5,174 nt of DNA from Taibaiella sp. Lineage in GTDB: Bacteria; Bacteroidota; Bacteroidia; Chitinophagales; Chitinophagaceae. Each line of letters opens with the position of its first letter. Within the stretch, counting starts at the first letter, position 1. Below, piece after piece: positions 1 through 5,174 of the stretch. A program made the translations under genes and the position numbers. Location: assembly GCA_019454705.1 (NCBI GenBank), contig JACFNS010000096.1, positions 2,941-8,114 on the forward strand, written 5' to 3'. The notes under the pieces were generated by a model, which saw only the letters and a list, made by a program, of their open reading frames with translations, was not told the origin of the DNA and searched no databases.

Positions 1-492
1 CGTAATAGATGCCTGGAAACCATTGTAGTAATCATAACCGTAGATCAGCGTTTCTACCACTTTGTTAGCAGCAAAATCTACAGCCCTTGTTTCAGCCTCA
101 GATACATCTTGTCCTGATACATAGCTCAGGTCAACCTGTGCAAACAGCGATAACCAGTTGTTGACCGGCTTAGTATAACGGAAGAAAGCGCCTGCCTGCC
201 ATTCCCTTGTTTCCATAGCGTTCCTGTTCCAGGTATTTGCAGCAGGAGACATCCTGTTTTCTTCAAAATGGCTCATAATACCACCCTGCAGACCTACTGT
301 GATGTTGTTAGTAAACTGGTAACCTATTCCGGGGGAAACGTTCCAGTCAAATTGCCTGTTCTCAGTACCACCACCGTTATCAGTTTTGTCATGGCTAAGG
401 CCAAGGGTACCATATACAAGAACACTATTTTTTTGTGCGCTGGCTACGCCTATAGAAGACACCGCCAGTAAAGCGAGAATAAGTTTTTTCAT
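1..492 (-). CDS. Outer-membrane beta-barrel protein, N-terminal part (3' end outside the window)
   Basis: An open frame of 164 codons begins with ATG at 492-490 and runs off the left edge without a stop, so the C-terminal part is missing. Residues 1-19 look like a Sec signal peptide: two lysines, a hydrophobic core (LILALLAV) and an Ala-Ser-Ala site before Gln20. The mature part is rich in Gly, Asn and aromatic residues and shows alternating amphipathic stretches, for example around residues 23-34, 50-72 and 98-124, broken by polar turns. This is the pattern of a small outer-membrane beta-barrel of the OmpW/OmpX-like type common in Bacteroidota. The ligand or exact role cannot be told; it could be a porin-like or purely structural protein. 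The start is supported by the signal peptide and by a good promoter about 25 bases upstream. It appears to be transcribed alone, 103 bases downstream of the carbonic anhydrase-like gene on the same strand. Confidence 0.8.
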   Translation of the reverse strand, partial: MKKLILALLAVSSIGVASAQKNSVLVYGTLGLSHDKTDNGGGTENRQFDWNVSPGIGYQFTNNITVGLQGGIMSHFEENRMSPAANTWNRNAMETREWQAGAFFRYTKPVNNWLSLFAQVDLSYVSGQDVSEAETRAVDFAANKVVETLIYGYDYYNGFQASIT

Positions 493-517
493 ACAGATCA
501 TGCGTTTTATAATGAAA

Positions 518-548
518 CAAATGTATATCCTAATTGCCTATTATGCAA
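518..548 (-). promoter_or_regulatory. Bacteroidetes-type promoter of the beta-barrel gene
   Basis: On the minus strand TACATTTG (525-518) matches the Bacteroidetes -7 consensus TAnnTTTG exactly. TTG at 548-546 provides the -33 element with a 20-base spacer, inside the usual range. The gap to the ATG at 492 leaves a short leader of about 20 bases. A 7-base direct repeat TTATGCA (541-547 and 552-558 on the plus strand) overlaps and flanks the -33 element. Identified by pattern only. Confidence 0.65.
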
Positions 549-595
549 TAGTTATGCACAAATAAACATACAGAATTAAATAATCTTAATATATA

Positions 596-1111
596 CTATT
601 TTTTAAACCAACCGCTGTACATCACATAATTGTTGGCTATACGCTCCACCTCGCCTTCCAGCAGTTCAGGGCTTATATCTTTCACCTTTTTGGCGGGTAC
701 ACCGGCATAAATACTGCCAGATGCCACCTGGGTACCTTCCAGCACTACAGCCCCTGCGGCTATAATGCTGTTTTTGCCTATACGCACGTTGTCCATTACT
801 ATAGCGCCCATGCCTATAAGTACGTTATCCTCTACCGTACACCCGTGTACTATGGCGTGGTGGCCAATAGATACGTTGTTCCCTATTATGGTTTTGGTTT
901 TCTGGTAGGTACAGTGTATACAGGCTCCGTCCTGTATATTCACCCTGTCGCCCATGCGTATGCTGTTCACATCGCCCCGCACTACTGCATTGAACCATAC
1001 ACTACACTCCTTACCCATCACCACATCTCCCACTACGGTAGCATTTTCGGCTATGTAGCAGTCGTCGGGTATGTTGGGCAGTACTCCCTTTACAGGTAAT
1101 ATTACTGGCAT
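596..1111 (-). CDS. Gamma-class carbonic anhydrase family protein (left-handed beta-helix hexapeptide protein)
   Basis: The 171-residue product has the length and layout of the YrdA/PaaY-type gamma carbonic anhydrases. From about residue 15 to 140 it consists of hexapeptide repeats that form a left-handed beta-helix (for example IGNNVS, IGHHAI, IGMGAI, IGKNSI), followed by a C-terminal helix; the family works as trimers with a metal at each subunit interface. The three metal-binding histidines are in place: His66 (in ACIHC) and His84 and His89 (in GHHAIVHG, the GHxxxxH spacing). The conserved Arg45 and Asp47 (VRGD) and Gln60-Asp61 are also present, so the metal site looks intact. Known members reversibly hydrate CO2, but many of this short subfamily have weak or unshown activity, and an acyltransferase-like or other hydrolytic role is possible. 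The product has no signal peptide and should be cytoplasmic. It starts 9 bases after the glycosyltransferase stop, so the two are probably one transcript; no obvious terminator follows it. Confidence 0.9.
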   Translation of the reverse strand: MPVILPVKGVLPNIPDDCYIAENATVVGDVVMGKECSVWFNAVVRGDVNSIRMGDRVNIQDGACIHCTYQKTKTIIGNNVSIGHHAIVHGCTVEDNVLIGMGAIVMDNVRIGKNSIIAAGAVVLEGTQVASGSIYAGVPAKKVKDISPELLEGEVERIANNYVMYSGWFKK

Positions 1112-1120
1112 GAATAATAA

Positions 1121-1837
1121 TTATTTGAACAGGTTATACTTCAGGATACAGTATATGGCCCTGAAACCGTCTTTCCATCCTATTTTCTTTCCTTCCTCAT
1201 AAGTACGGCCGTAGTAGGAAATGCCCACCTCGTATATCCTAACCTTAGGAACTCTTGCTATTTTGGCGGTAACTTCCGGCTCAAAGCCGAAGCGCTTTTC
1301 TTTCAGTTTAATGCTTTGTATGGTTTCCCGCTTGAACAACTTGTAACAGGTTTCCATATCTGTCAGGTTCAGGTTGGTAAACATATTGGACATAAAGGTA
1401 AGCATGGCATTACCCAGTGAGTGCCAGAAGAATAGGATCCTGTGGGGGTTGCCACCCATAAAGCGTGAACCGTACACTACATCGGCAAATCCATCCAATA
1501 CGGGCTTCAACAGCAAGTTATATTCCTGGGGGTCATATTCCAGGTCTGCATCTTGTATGATTACGTAGTCACCCGTAGCCTTGCTGATACCGGTATGTAA
1601 TGCAGCTCCCTTTCCTTGGTTTACCTCGTGCTTGTAATAGCTGATGGGCAACTCAGGATTTGCGGCTTTGTAGTTCAGTATTGCCTCCTCGGTGTTATCC
1701 TTCGAGCAATCATTAACAATGATTACCTCTTTCTGAATACCACCTATGAGCTCAACTGCTTTTACACGGTTGAGGATATTATGAATAGTGGGGCCTTCGT
1801 TATAAGCAGGTATCACTATAGACAGCGTTCTTTGCAT
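1121..1837 (-). CDS. Family 2 glycosyltransferase, polyprenyl-phosphate (dolichol-phosphate mannosyltransferase-like) type
   Basis: The 238-residue protein is a single GT-A domain. It opens with [10 protein letters not shown] (residues 6-15), then VNDCSKDNT (41-49), a variant of the usual VDDGSxDxT nucleotide-binding stretch, then QDADLEYDP (95-103), whose DAD is the DxD metal/nucleotide-sugar motif, then YGSRFMGG (122-129). DMETCYKLF (160-168) and the RFGFEPEV stretch (182-189) are typical of enzymes that move a sugar from a nucleotide donor to a polyprenyl-phosphate carrier at the inner face of the cytoplasmic membrane. No transmembrane helices are seen, unlike ArnC- or GtrB-like relatives. 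Donor and acceptor cannot be read from sequence; an envelope glycan role is inferred. ATG at 1837 is chosen since family similarity begins directly after it; an in-frame TTG at 1882 would add 15 residues ([14 protein letters not shown]) without family character. It leads a probable two-gene unit with the carbonic anhydrase-like gene and is divergent from thyA. Confidence 0.88.
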   Translation of the reverse strand: MQRTLSIVIPAYNEGPTIHNILNRVKAVELIGGIQKEVIIVNDCSKDNTEEAILNYKAANPELPISYYKHEVNQGKGAALHTGISKATGDYVIIQDADLEYDPQEYNLLLKPVLDGFADVVYGSRFMGGNPHRILFFWHSLGNAMLTFMSNMFTNLNLTDMETCYKLFKRETIQSIKLKEKRFGFEPEVTAKIARVPKVRIYEVGISYYGRTYEEGKKIGWKDGFRAIYCILKYNLFK

Positions 1838-1941
1838 GAGCTCACTTTGAGTTTGGGCGTAAAAATAATATGAATTGTTCAAGAATTAACGCATTATCCC
1901 CAGTTACATGATCTTTGCAACATAAAAACTTCGGTTTGAGT

Positions 1942-1949
1942 TACCTTTG
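1942..1949 (+). promoter_or_regulatory. Putative -7 element of the thyA-folA promoter
   Basis: TACCTTTG matches the Bacteroidetes -7 consensus TAnnTTTG exactly and lies 34 bases before the thyA ATG. The best -33 candidate is TTTG at 1914-1917, but the 24-base spacer is longer than usual, so only the -7 box is called. It sits in the 146-base divergent gap (1838-1983) shared with the glycosyltransferase operon; no equally good promoter was seen on the minus strand there. Confidence 0.5.
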
Positions 1950-1983
1950 TTTATATAATTACTAATATTCTTACCTGTATTTT

Positions 1984-2778
1984 ATGAGGGCTTATTTAGA
2001 CTTATTACAACATATATTAGATAACGGTGCTGTAAAAAGCGACCGCACAGGTACGGGTACTATCAGTTGTTTTGGCTACCAGATGCGGTTTGATCTCCAG
2101 GAGGGTTTCCCGATGCTGACCACGAAGAAATTGCACCTGAAGTCGATAATACATGAGTTGTTGTGGTTCCTCAACGGCGATACCAATATAAAATACCTGA
2201 AAGATAATGGTGTAGGTATATGGGATGAGTGGGCTGATGAAAATGGCAACTTGGGCCCGGTATATGGCCACCAATGGCGTAGCTGGGCAGGCGCTGATGG
2301 TAAGACATACGACCAGATAAGCGAGGCGGTGCACCTGCTGAAAACCAACCCCGATAGCCGCCGCATCATCGTCAATGCATGGAACGTGGCCGACCTGTCA
2401 AAAATGGCATTGACACCCTGCCATGCTTTATTTCAGTTTTATGTAGCCAATGGCAAGCTGAGCTGCCAGTTATACCAGCGCAGTGCCGATATATTCCTGG
2501 GTGTCCCGTTCAATATCGCTTCTTACGCGTTGCTGACAATGATGATGGCCCAGGTATGCGGGTTGGAATATGGTGAATTTGTGCACACTTTCGGCGATGT
2601 TCACCTGTACAGCAATCATATAGAGCAGGCAAAACTGCAACTAACCCGCCAACCTTACCCACTACCGACAATGAAAATTAACCCGGATGTTAAAGATATT
2701 TTCGGATTTAAGTTTGAAGACTTTACCCTTGAAAACTATCAGTCGCACCCGCACATAAAAGCACCTGTGGCTGTTTAG
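1984..2778 (+). CDS. thyA: Thymidylate synthase ThyA
   Basis: ThyA converts dUMP and 5,10-methylene-tetrahydrofolate to dTMP and dihydrofolate, the de novo source of thymine for DNA, as a cytoplasmic homodimer. The product is 264 residues, the same length as E. coli ThyA, and it can be aligned from memory without gaps. The catalytic cysteine is Cys146 in [11 protein letters not shown]. Other active-site residues fall at the standard numbers: Arg21 (phosphate loop, DRTGTGT), Glu58, Trp80, Tyr94, Arg126-Arg127 from the partner subunit, Arg166, Asp169, Asn177, His207 and Tyr209. The C-terminus KAPVAV keeps the family tail that closes over the folate. This is the classical folate-dependent enzyme and not the flavin-dependent ThyX. 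folA follows after 53 bases on the same strand, and no terminator lies between, so the two are probably co-transcribed. The start has no clear Shine-Dalgarno sequence, as is normal in Bacteroidota. Confidence 0.98.
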   Translation: MRAYLDLLQHILDNGAVKSDRTGTGTISCFGYQMRFDLQEGFPMLTTKKLHLKSIIHELLWFLNGDTNIKYLKDNGVGIWDEWADENGNLGPVYGHQWRSWAGADGKTYDQISEAVHLLKTNPDSRRIIVNAWNVADLSKMALTPCHALFQFYVANGKLSCQLYQRSADIFLGVPFNIASYALLTMMMAQVCGLEYGEFVHTFGDVHLYSNHIEQAKLQLTRQPYPLPTMKINPDVKDIFGFKFEDFTLENYQSHPHIKAPVAV

Positions 2779-2831
2779 GTTCAGAGTAAAGCTTTGCGCT
2801 GCTTTTACATTTAACTTTTGAATATGCAAAT

Positions 2832-3338
2832 ATGATAATATCCGCAATAGTAGCTTTGTCTGAAAATAATGCCATTGGCAGAGACAACGACTTGCCCTGG
2901 CATTTGCCTGATGACCTTAAGTTTTTCAAACGTACTACACTGGGTAAGGCAGTATTGATGGGCCGTAAGACTTATGACTCTATGGGCAAGCCTTTGCCTA
3001 ACAGACTGAATATCGTGGTATCATCTCACAAGGACTTACAATTACCCGAAGGCGTTTTGCTATATAATAATATAGACGCAGCTGTAGCACGCCTCAGGCA
3101 GGAGGATACAGACGAAGGTTTTATAGTAGGAGGAGGTAAGATTTTTGAACAAACTATGGGACTGGTCGACAGGATATACCTGACAAGGGTACATACAATT
3201 ATAAATGATGCAGAAGCATTTTTCCCGCATATGGACCATGCTCACTGGAAACTGACATGGAAAGAAGAACATCCGTCCGATGAAAAACATGCTTACGCTT
3301 TCACATTCGAGCAGTGGGACAGGATTAACGAAATATAA
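2832..3338 (+). CDS. folA: Dihydrofolate reductase (DHFR)
   Basis: DHFR reduces dihydrofolate to tetrahydrofolate with NADPH in the cytoplasm, regenerating the cofactor oxidised by the upstream ThyA. The 168-residue product is close to the usual 160-170 of chromosomal bacterial DHFR. AIGRDNDLPWHLPDDLKFFK (residues 14-33) is the family signature, carrying the Met20-type loop, Trp23, the catalytic acid Asp28 (Asp27 in E. coli) and Phe32 for the pterin. VLMGRKTYDSMGKPLP (41-56) holds the NADPH-binding Gly-Arg-Lys-Thr, and FIVGGGKIFEQ gives the second dinucleotide-binding Gly-Gly. The family's C-terminal beta-strand is also present (YAFTFEQWDR). ATG at 2832 places the signature at the expected distance from the N-terminus. 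An out-of-frame ATG at 2824 opens a three-codon frame whose stop overlaps this start. A bidirectional terminator follows 8 bases after the stop. It looks like the intrinsic chromosomal enzyme, not a mobile trimethoprim-resistance dfr gene. Confidence 0.97.
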   Translation: MIISAIVALSENNAIGRDNDLPWHLPDDLKFFKRTTLGKAVLMGRKTYDSMGKPLPNRLNIVVSSHKDLQLPEGVLLYNNIDAAVARLRQEDTDEGFIVGGGKIFEQTMGLVDRIYLTRVHTIINDAEAFFPHMDHAHWKLTWKEEHPSDEKHAYAFTFEQWDRINEI

Positions 3339-3346
3339 CAACATAA

Positions 3347-3376
3347 AAAAGCACCGTGCCAATGCACGGTGCTTTT
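3347..3376. terminator. Bidirectional intrinsic terminator between folA and the clpX unit
   Basis: A perfect 13-base inverted repeat, AAAAGCACCGTGC at 3347-3359 and GCACGGTGCTTTT at 3364-3376, encloses the four-base loop CAAT. Read on the plus strand, the stem is followed by a T-rich run (TTTTCTTT). On the minus strand the run is TTTTTTATG. It can therefore end transcripts from both convergent units, thyA-folA and clpX with its small downstream gene. Confidence 0.92.
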
Positions 3377-3397
3377 CTTTCTGGCAGTAAGAGCTTT

Positions 3398-3595
3398 TTA
3401 ACCGCCGAAGTTCTTCATCATATCAGATAGCGGATTGTCGCCTTCACCTTTAGTTGCCAGGAAGTTTTCAATCATCGGGTGCATCATAGGCGGCACTTTC
3501 GATTGTATGAATTCTTTAATCACTTCCAGTGCTTTGGCTGCCTGTTCTTCACTCAGCCCGGCCTCTTCAGTCAGTTTTTTTACCAGTTCGTTCAT
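3398..3595 (-). CDS. Hypothetical small acidic helical protein downstream of clpX
   Basis: I do not recognise this gene with confidence. It encodes 65 residues with ATG at 3595-3593 and stop TAA at 3400-3398. Residues 1-32 look strongly helical with charged and hydrophobic residues alternating (NELVKKLTEEAGLSEEQAAK), followed by a KVPPMMHPMIENF segment rich in Met and Pro (33-45), and an apparently flexible tail ending NPLSDMMKNFGG. There is no signal peptide or transmembrane segment, so it should be cytoplasmic. The reading frame looks real: it starts 32 bases after the clpX stop on the same strand, its stop is followed by the shared terminator, and its composition is that of a folded soluble protein. 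The LSEEQAAKALE stretch resembles small helical-domain proteins of unknown function found in Bacteroidota, but no family is assigned. Position suggests co-transcription with clpX; a role tied to ClpX is speculation. Confidence 0.75.
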   Translation of the reverse strand: MNELVKKLTEEAGLSEEQAAKALEVIKEFIQSKVPPMMHPMIENFLATKGEGDNPLSDMMKNFGG

Positions 3596-3627
3596 CGATA
3601 TTTATGCTTTTAAATTTGTTCAGTAAG

Positions 3628-4872
3628 TTATGCGGCTTTCAACTGGTCCAGTTTACCATGCTCCAGCATCTGGCGGGCATAGTCCAGTGTAAGTACAAAG
3701 TTCTGCTTGTCTGTTTCCGAGGGCAAATCAAACATGGCATCGGTCAATATCATTTCGCATATAGCCCTCAGTCCGCGTCCTCCCAGCTTGAACTCTATGG
3801 CCTTGTCCACCATATAATCCAGCGCCTCTTCTTCTACCGTCAGTTCTATCCCCTCGTATTCAAACAGTTTTTTATACTGCTTGATGAGTGCATTCTTAGG
3901 CTCTGTAAGTATCCTCTTTAAGGCATCTCGGTCCAGCGGGTTCAGGTAGGTTACTATCGGCAGCCTGCCCAACAGTTCCGGTATCAGCCCAAAGCTCCGC
4001 AGGTCCTGTGCGTTTACATATTGCAGCAGGTTGCTCCTGTCCAGCTCTTTAGTTGCCTTTATAGCGTTGTAGCCAATAGAAGATGTCTGTACACGGCGGG
4101 CTATCATTTTGTCTATACCCTCAAATGCACCGCCGCATATAAACAATATGTTCTGTGTATTTACTTTAACCAGTTTCTGCTCAGGGTGCTTCCGCCCTCC
4201 CTGTGGTGGCACCAGCACTTCGGTTCCTTCCAGCAGCTTCAGCATAGCCTGTTGTACACCCTCACCGCTTACATCGCGGGTTATCGATGGGTTATCTCCC
4301 TTACGGCCTATCTTATCTATTTCGTCTATATATACTATGCCTTGTTCCGCGGCAGCTATATCATAATTGCAGCTCTGCAACAGGCGGGCCAATATGCTTT
4401 CTACATCTTCGCCTACATAACCGGCTTCTGTAAACACTGTAGCATCTACTATGGCAAAAGGCACCTGCAGCAGGCGGGCTATTGATTTAGCCAGCAAGGT
4501 CTTACCCGTACCGGTTTCGCCTACCATAATGATGTTTGACTTTTCAATCTCCACATCATCGGCATTTGGGTGCATCAGTCTTTTATAGTGATTATATATA
4601 GCAACGGACATTACTTTTTTAGCAGAATCCTGCCCTATCACATATTGATCCAGGAAGTCTTTAATTTCCTTAGGCTTATATATCTTATGTTTTTTCAGGG
4701 TGTCGCGGTTGTCTTTCGCCGGTTTGGCATCACCTACTGTTTCCTGCAGCAGGTGGTGAGCGTTTTCTGTACACGCGTCACATATATTTCCTTTTATACC
4801 TGTAAAGAGAATGTTTACTTCACTTTCCAGCCGGTCGCAAAACGAACACCTTTTTTCACCTTGTCTTGACAT
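3628..4872 (-). CDS. clpX: ATP-dependent Clp protease ATP-binding subunit ClpX
   Basis: ClpX is the hexameric AAA+ unfoldase that recognises tagged or native substrates, unfolds them with ATP and threads them into ClpP in the cytoplasm. The 414-residue product has the usual order of domains. The N-terminal zinc-binding domain has Cys9, Cys12, Cys31 and Cys34 (CxxC-18-CxxC). The AAA+ core follows, with Walker A GETGTGKT (118-125), pore loop GYVG (151-154), Walker [10 protein letters not shown] (179-187; Asp183, Glu184), the RKH loop (227-229), the arginine finger in LLGRLP (Arg303) and sensor 2 in GGRGLR (364-369, Arg369). The ClpP-docking loop reads SIGY (265-268) where E. coli has IGF. ATG at 4872 is chosen: the zinc domain begins directly after it and a -7 box lies at 4898-4891; a longer frame back to 4983 would overlap priA. 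clpP is not adjacent; the small gene downstream probably shares the transcript. Confidence 0.97.
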   Translation of the reverse strand: MSRQGEKRCSFCDRLESEVNILFTGIKGNICDACTENAHHLLQETVGDAKPAKDNRDTLKKHKIYKPKEIKDFLDQYVIGQDSAKKVMSVAIYNHYKRLMHPNADDVEIEKSNIIMVGETGTGKTLLAKSIARLLQVPFAIVDATVFTEAGYVGEDVESILARLLQSCNYDIAAAEQGIVYIDEIDKIGRKGDNPSITRDVSGEGVQQAMLKLLEGTEVLVPPQGGRKHPEQKLVKVNTQNILFICGGAFEGIDKMIARRVQTSSIGYNAIKATKELDRSNLLQYVNAQDLRSFGLIPELLGRLPIVTYLNPLDRDALKRILTEPKNALIKQYKKLFEYEGIELTVEEEALDYMVDKAIEFKLGGRGLRAICEMILTDAMFDLPSETDKQNFVLTLDYARQMLEHGKLDQLKAA

Positions 4873-4890
4873 CAATAATATATTAGCCTG

Positions 4891-4898
4891 CAAAAATA
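4891..4898 (-). promoter_or_regulatory. Putative -7 element of the clpX promoter
   Basis: On the minus strand TATTTTTG, followed by C, matches TAnnTTTG exactly and lies 18 bases before the chosen clpX ATG at 4872, giving a very short leader. No clear TTG -33 element is seen at the usual distance upstream, so the call rests on the -7 box and its position. It supports the start at 4872 rather than the longer frame that begins upstream of this box. Confidence 0.45.
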
Positions 4899-4968
4899 CG
4901 AATAAACTTCTAAGTGGTGAATAATACCCAGGCATGGGCATAAAGTCTTTTGTGTAATTTGCACAGAC

Positions 4969-5174
4969 ATGCCTGCTGCTCAATTATATACATCCAACCA
5001 TCAAGCCGGTTATGCCGATGTGATATTGCCCCTCAACATGCCGGGCATGCTCACTTATGGCGTACCTGTAGACATGCAGGAGCGGATACAGGTGGGAATG
5101 CGTGTAGAAGTAGCCCTTGGGCGCAACAAATTATATTCGGGTATAGTTGGCAGGTTGCACAGCGACAAACCTGA
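4969..5174 (+). CDS. priA: Primosomal protein PriA (replication restart helicase), N-terminal part
   Basis: The frame opens with ATG at 4969 and runs off the right edge after 68 complete codons; the final bases GA belong to an unfinished codon, not a stop. The visible part matches the PriA N-terminal 3'-DNA-binding domain: [16 protein letters not shown] (residues 15-30), [20 protein letters not shown] (41-60). In the family this domain binds the 3' end of the leading strand at a stalled fork, ahead of a superfamily 2 helicase with an inserted zinc-binding region, and PriA reloads the replicative helicase. None of the helicase motifs lie inside the window, so activity cannot be judged. The gene is divergent from clpX with 96 bases between the start codons. 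No in-frame ATG lies just upstream, so the start is well supported. A weak -7-like TAATTTGC (4955-4962) lies too close to be convincing. Confidence 0.93.
   Translation, partial: MPAAQLYTSNHQAGYADVILPLNMPGMLTYGVPVDMQERIQVGMRVEVALGRNKLYSGIVGRLHSDKP

Noticed and set aside
845..1099. An 84-codon plus-strand frame across the carbonic anhydrase gene.
   Set aside because: It is antisense to a well-conserved gene with intact metal-binding histidines; its Tyr/His/Val-rich translation is typical of a shadow frame.
1838..1882. TTG start giving the glycosyltransferase 15 more residues.
   Set aside because: The family fold starts right after the ATG at 1837 and the extra residues lack conservation features; a rare start codon is not needed.
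2793..2822. Possible internal promoter (AACTTTTG) or weak hairpin (AAAGC/GCTTT) between thyA and folA.
   Set aside because: The -7 match is imperfect with no suitably spaced -33, and the hairpin has a 5-base stem without a T run; co-transcription is the simpler reading.
4021..4485. A 154-codon plus-strand open frame inside the clpX region.
   Set aside because: It lies antisense to the conserved AAA+ core of ClpX, and its translation is full of Tyr, Gln and Cys runs with no family character; it is a shadow of clpX.
4873..4983. N-terminal extension of ClpX by 37 residues from an upstream start.
   Set aside because: The extension has no ClpX character, would overlap the first codons of priA and would start upstream of the likely -7 box; ATG at 4872 fits the family.
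4950..5174. A 74-codon plus-strand frame at the right edge starting at 4950.
   Set aside because: It is in a different frame from the recognisable PriA N-terminus starting at 4969 and its translation has no family features.
1..5174. Mobile elements, CRISPR arrays, tRNA or rRNA genes, toxin-antitoxin or defence genes.
   Set aside because: None was seen: there are no terminal inverted repeats, spacer-repeat patterns or tRNA-like cloverleaf sequences, and the genes are conserved core genes plus one small hypothetical.

Overview
The window reads as a housekeeping stretch of a Bacteroidota (Bacteroidetes) chromosome, plausibly from the Chitinophagia/Sphingobacteriia side; that finer placement is inference. 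The evidence is the kind of proteins encoded (bacteroidete-style ThyA, DHFR, ClpX and PriA and an outer-membrane beta-barrel protein), the lack of clear Shine-Dalgarno sequences before the starts, and several promoters matching the Bacteroidetes -7 consensus TAnnTTTG. Base composition is moderate and there is no mobile element, CRISPR array, tRNA or rRNA.

Layout. Bases 1-492 (minus) hold the N-terminal part of a secreted outer-membrane beta-barrel protein, running off the left edge, with a well-formed promoter at 518-548. Bases 596-1837 (minus) are a two-gene unit: a family 2 glycosyltransferase of the polyprenyl-phosphate sugar transferase type, followed after 9 bases by a gamma-class carbonic anhydrase-like hexapeptide-repeat protein. 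Divergent from it, 1984-3338 (plus) is the thyA-folA folate/thymidylate unit, closed by a strong bidirectional hairpin terminator at 3347-3376. Facing it, 3398-4872 (minus) holds clpX followed by a 65-residue hypothetical protein. Divergent from clpX, the first 68 codons of priA start at 4969 and run off the right edge.

How the genes work together. ThyA makes dTMP from dUMP and turns methylene-tetrahydrofolate into dihydrofolate, which DHFR reduces back; their co-directional placement matches this cycle. ClpX is the unfoldase of the ClpXP protease, PriA restarts stalled replication forks, and the glycosyltransferase probably serves cell-envelope glycan synthesis.

No new multi-gene system was found. 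The items most worth a second look are the uncharacterised small protein downstream of clpX, the placement of clpX away from clpP, and a helically phased direct repeat over the beta-barrel gene promoter. All intergenic gaps are below 150 bases.
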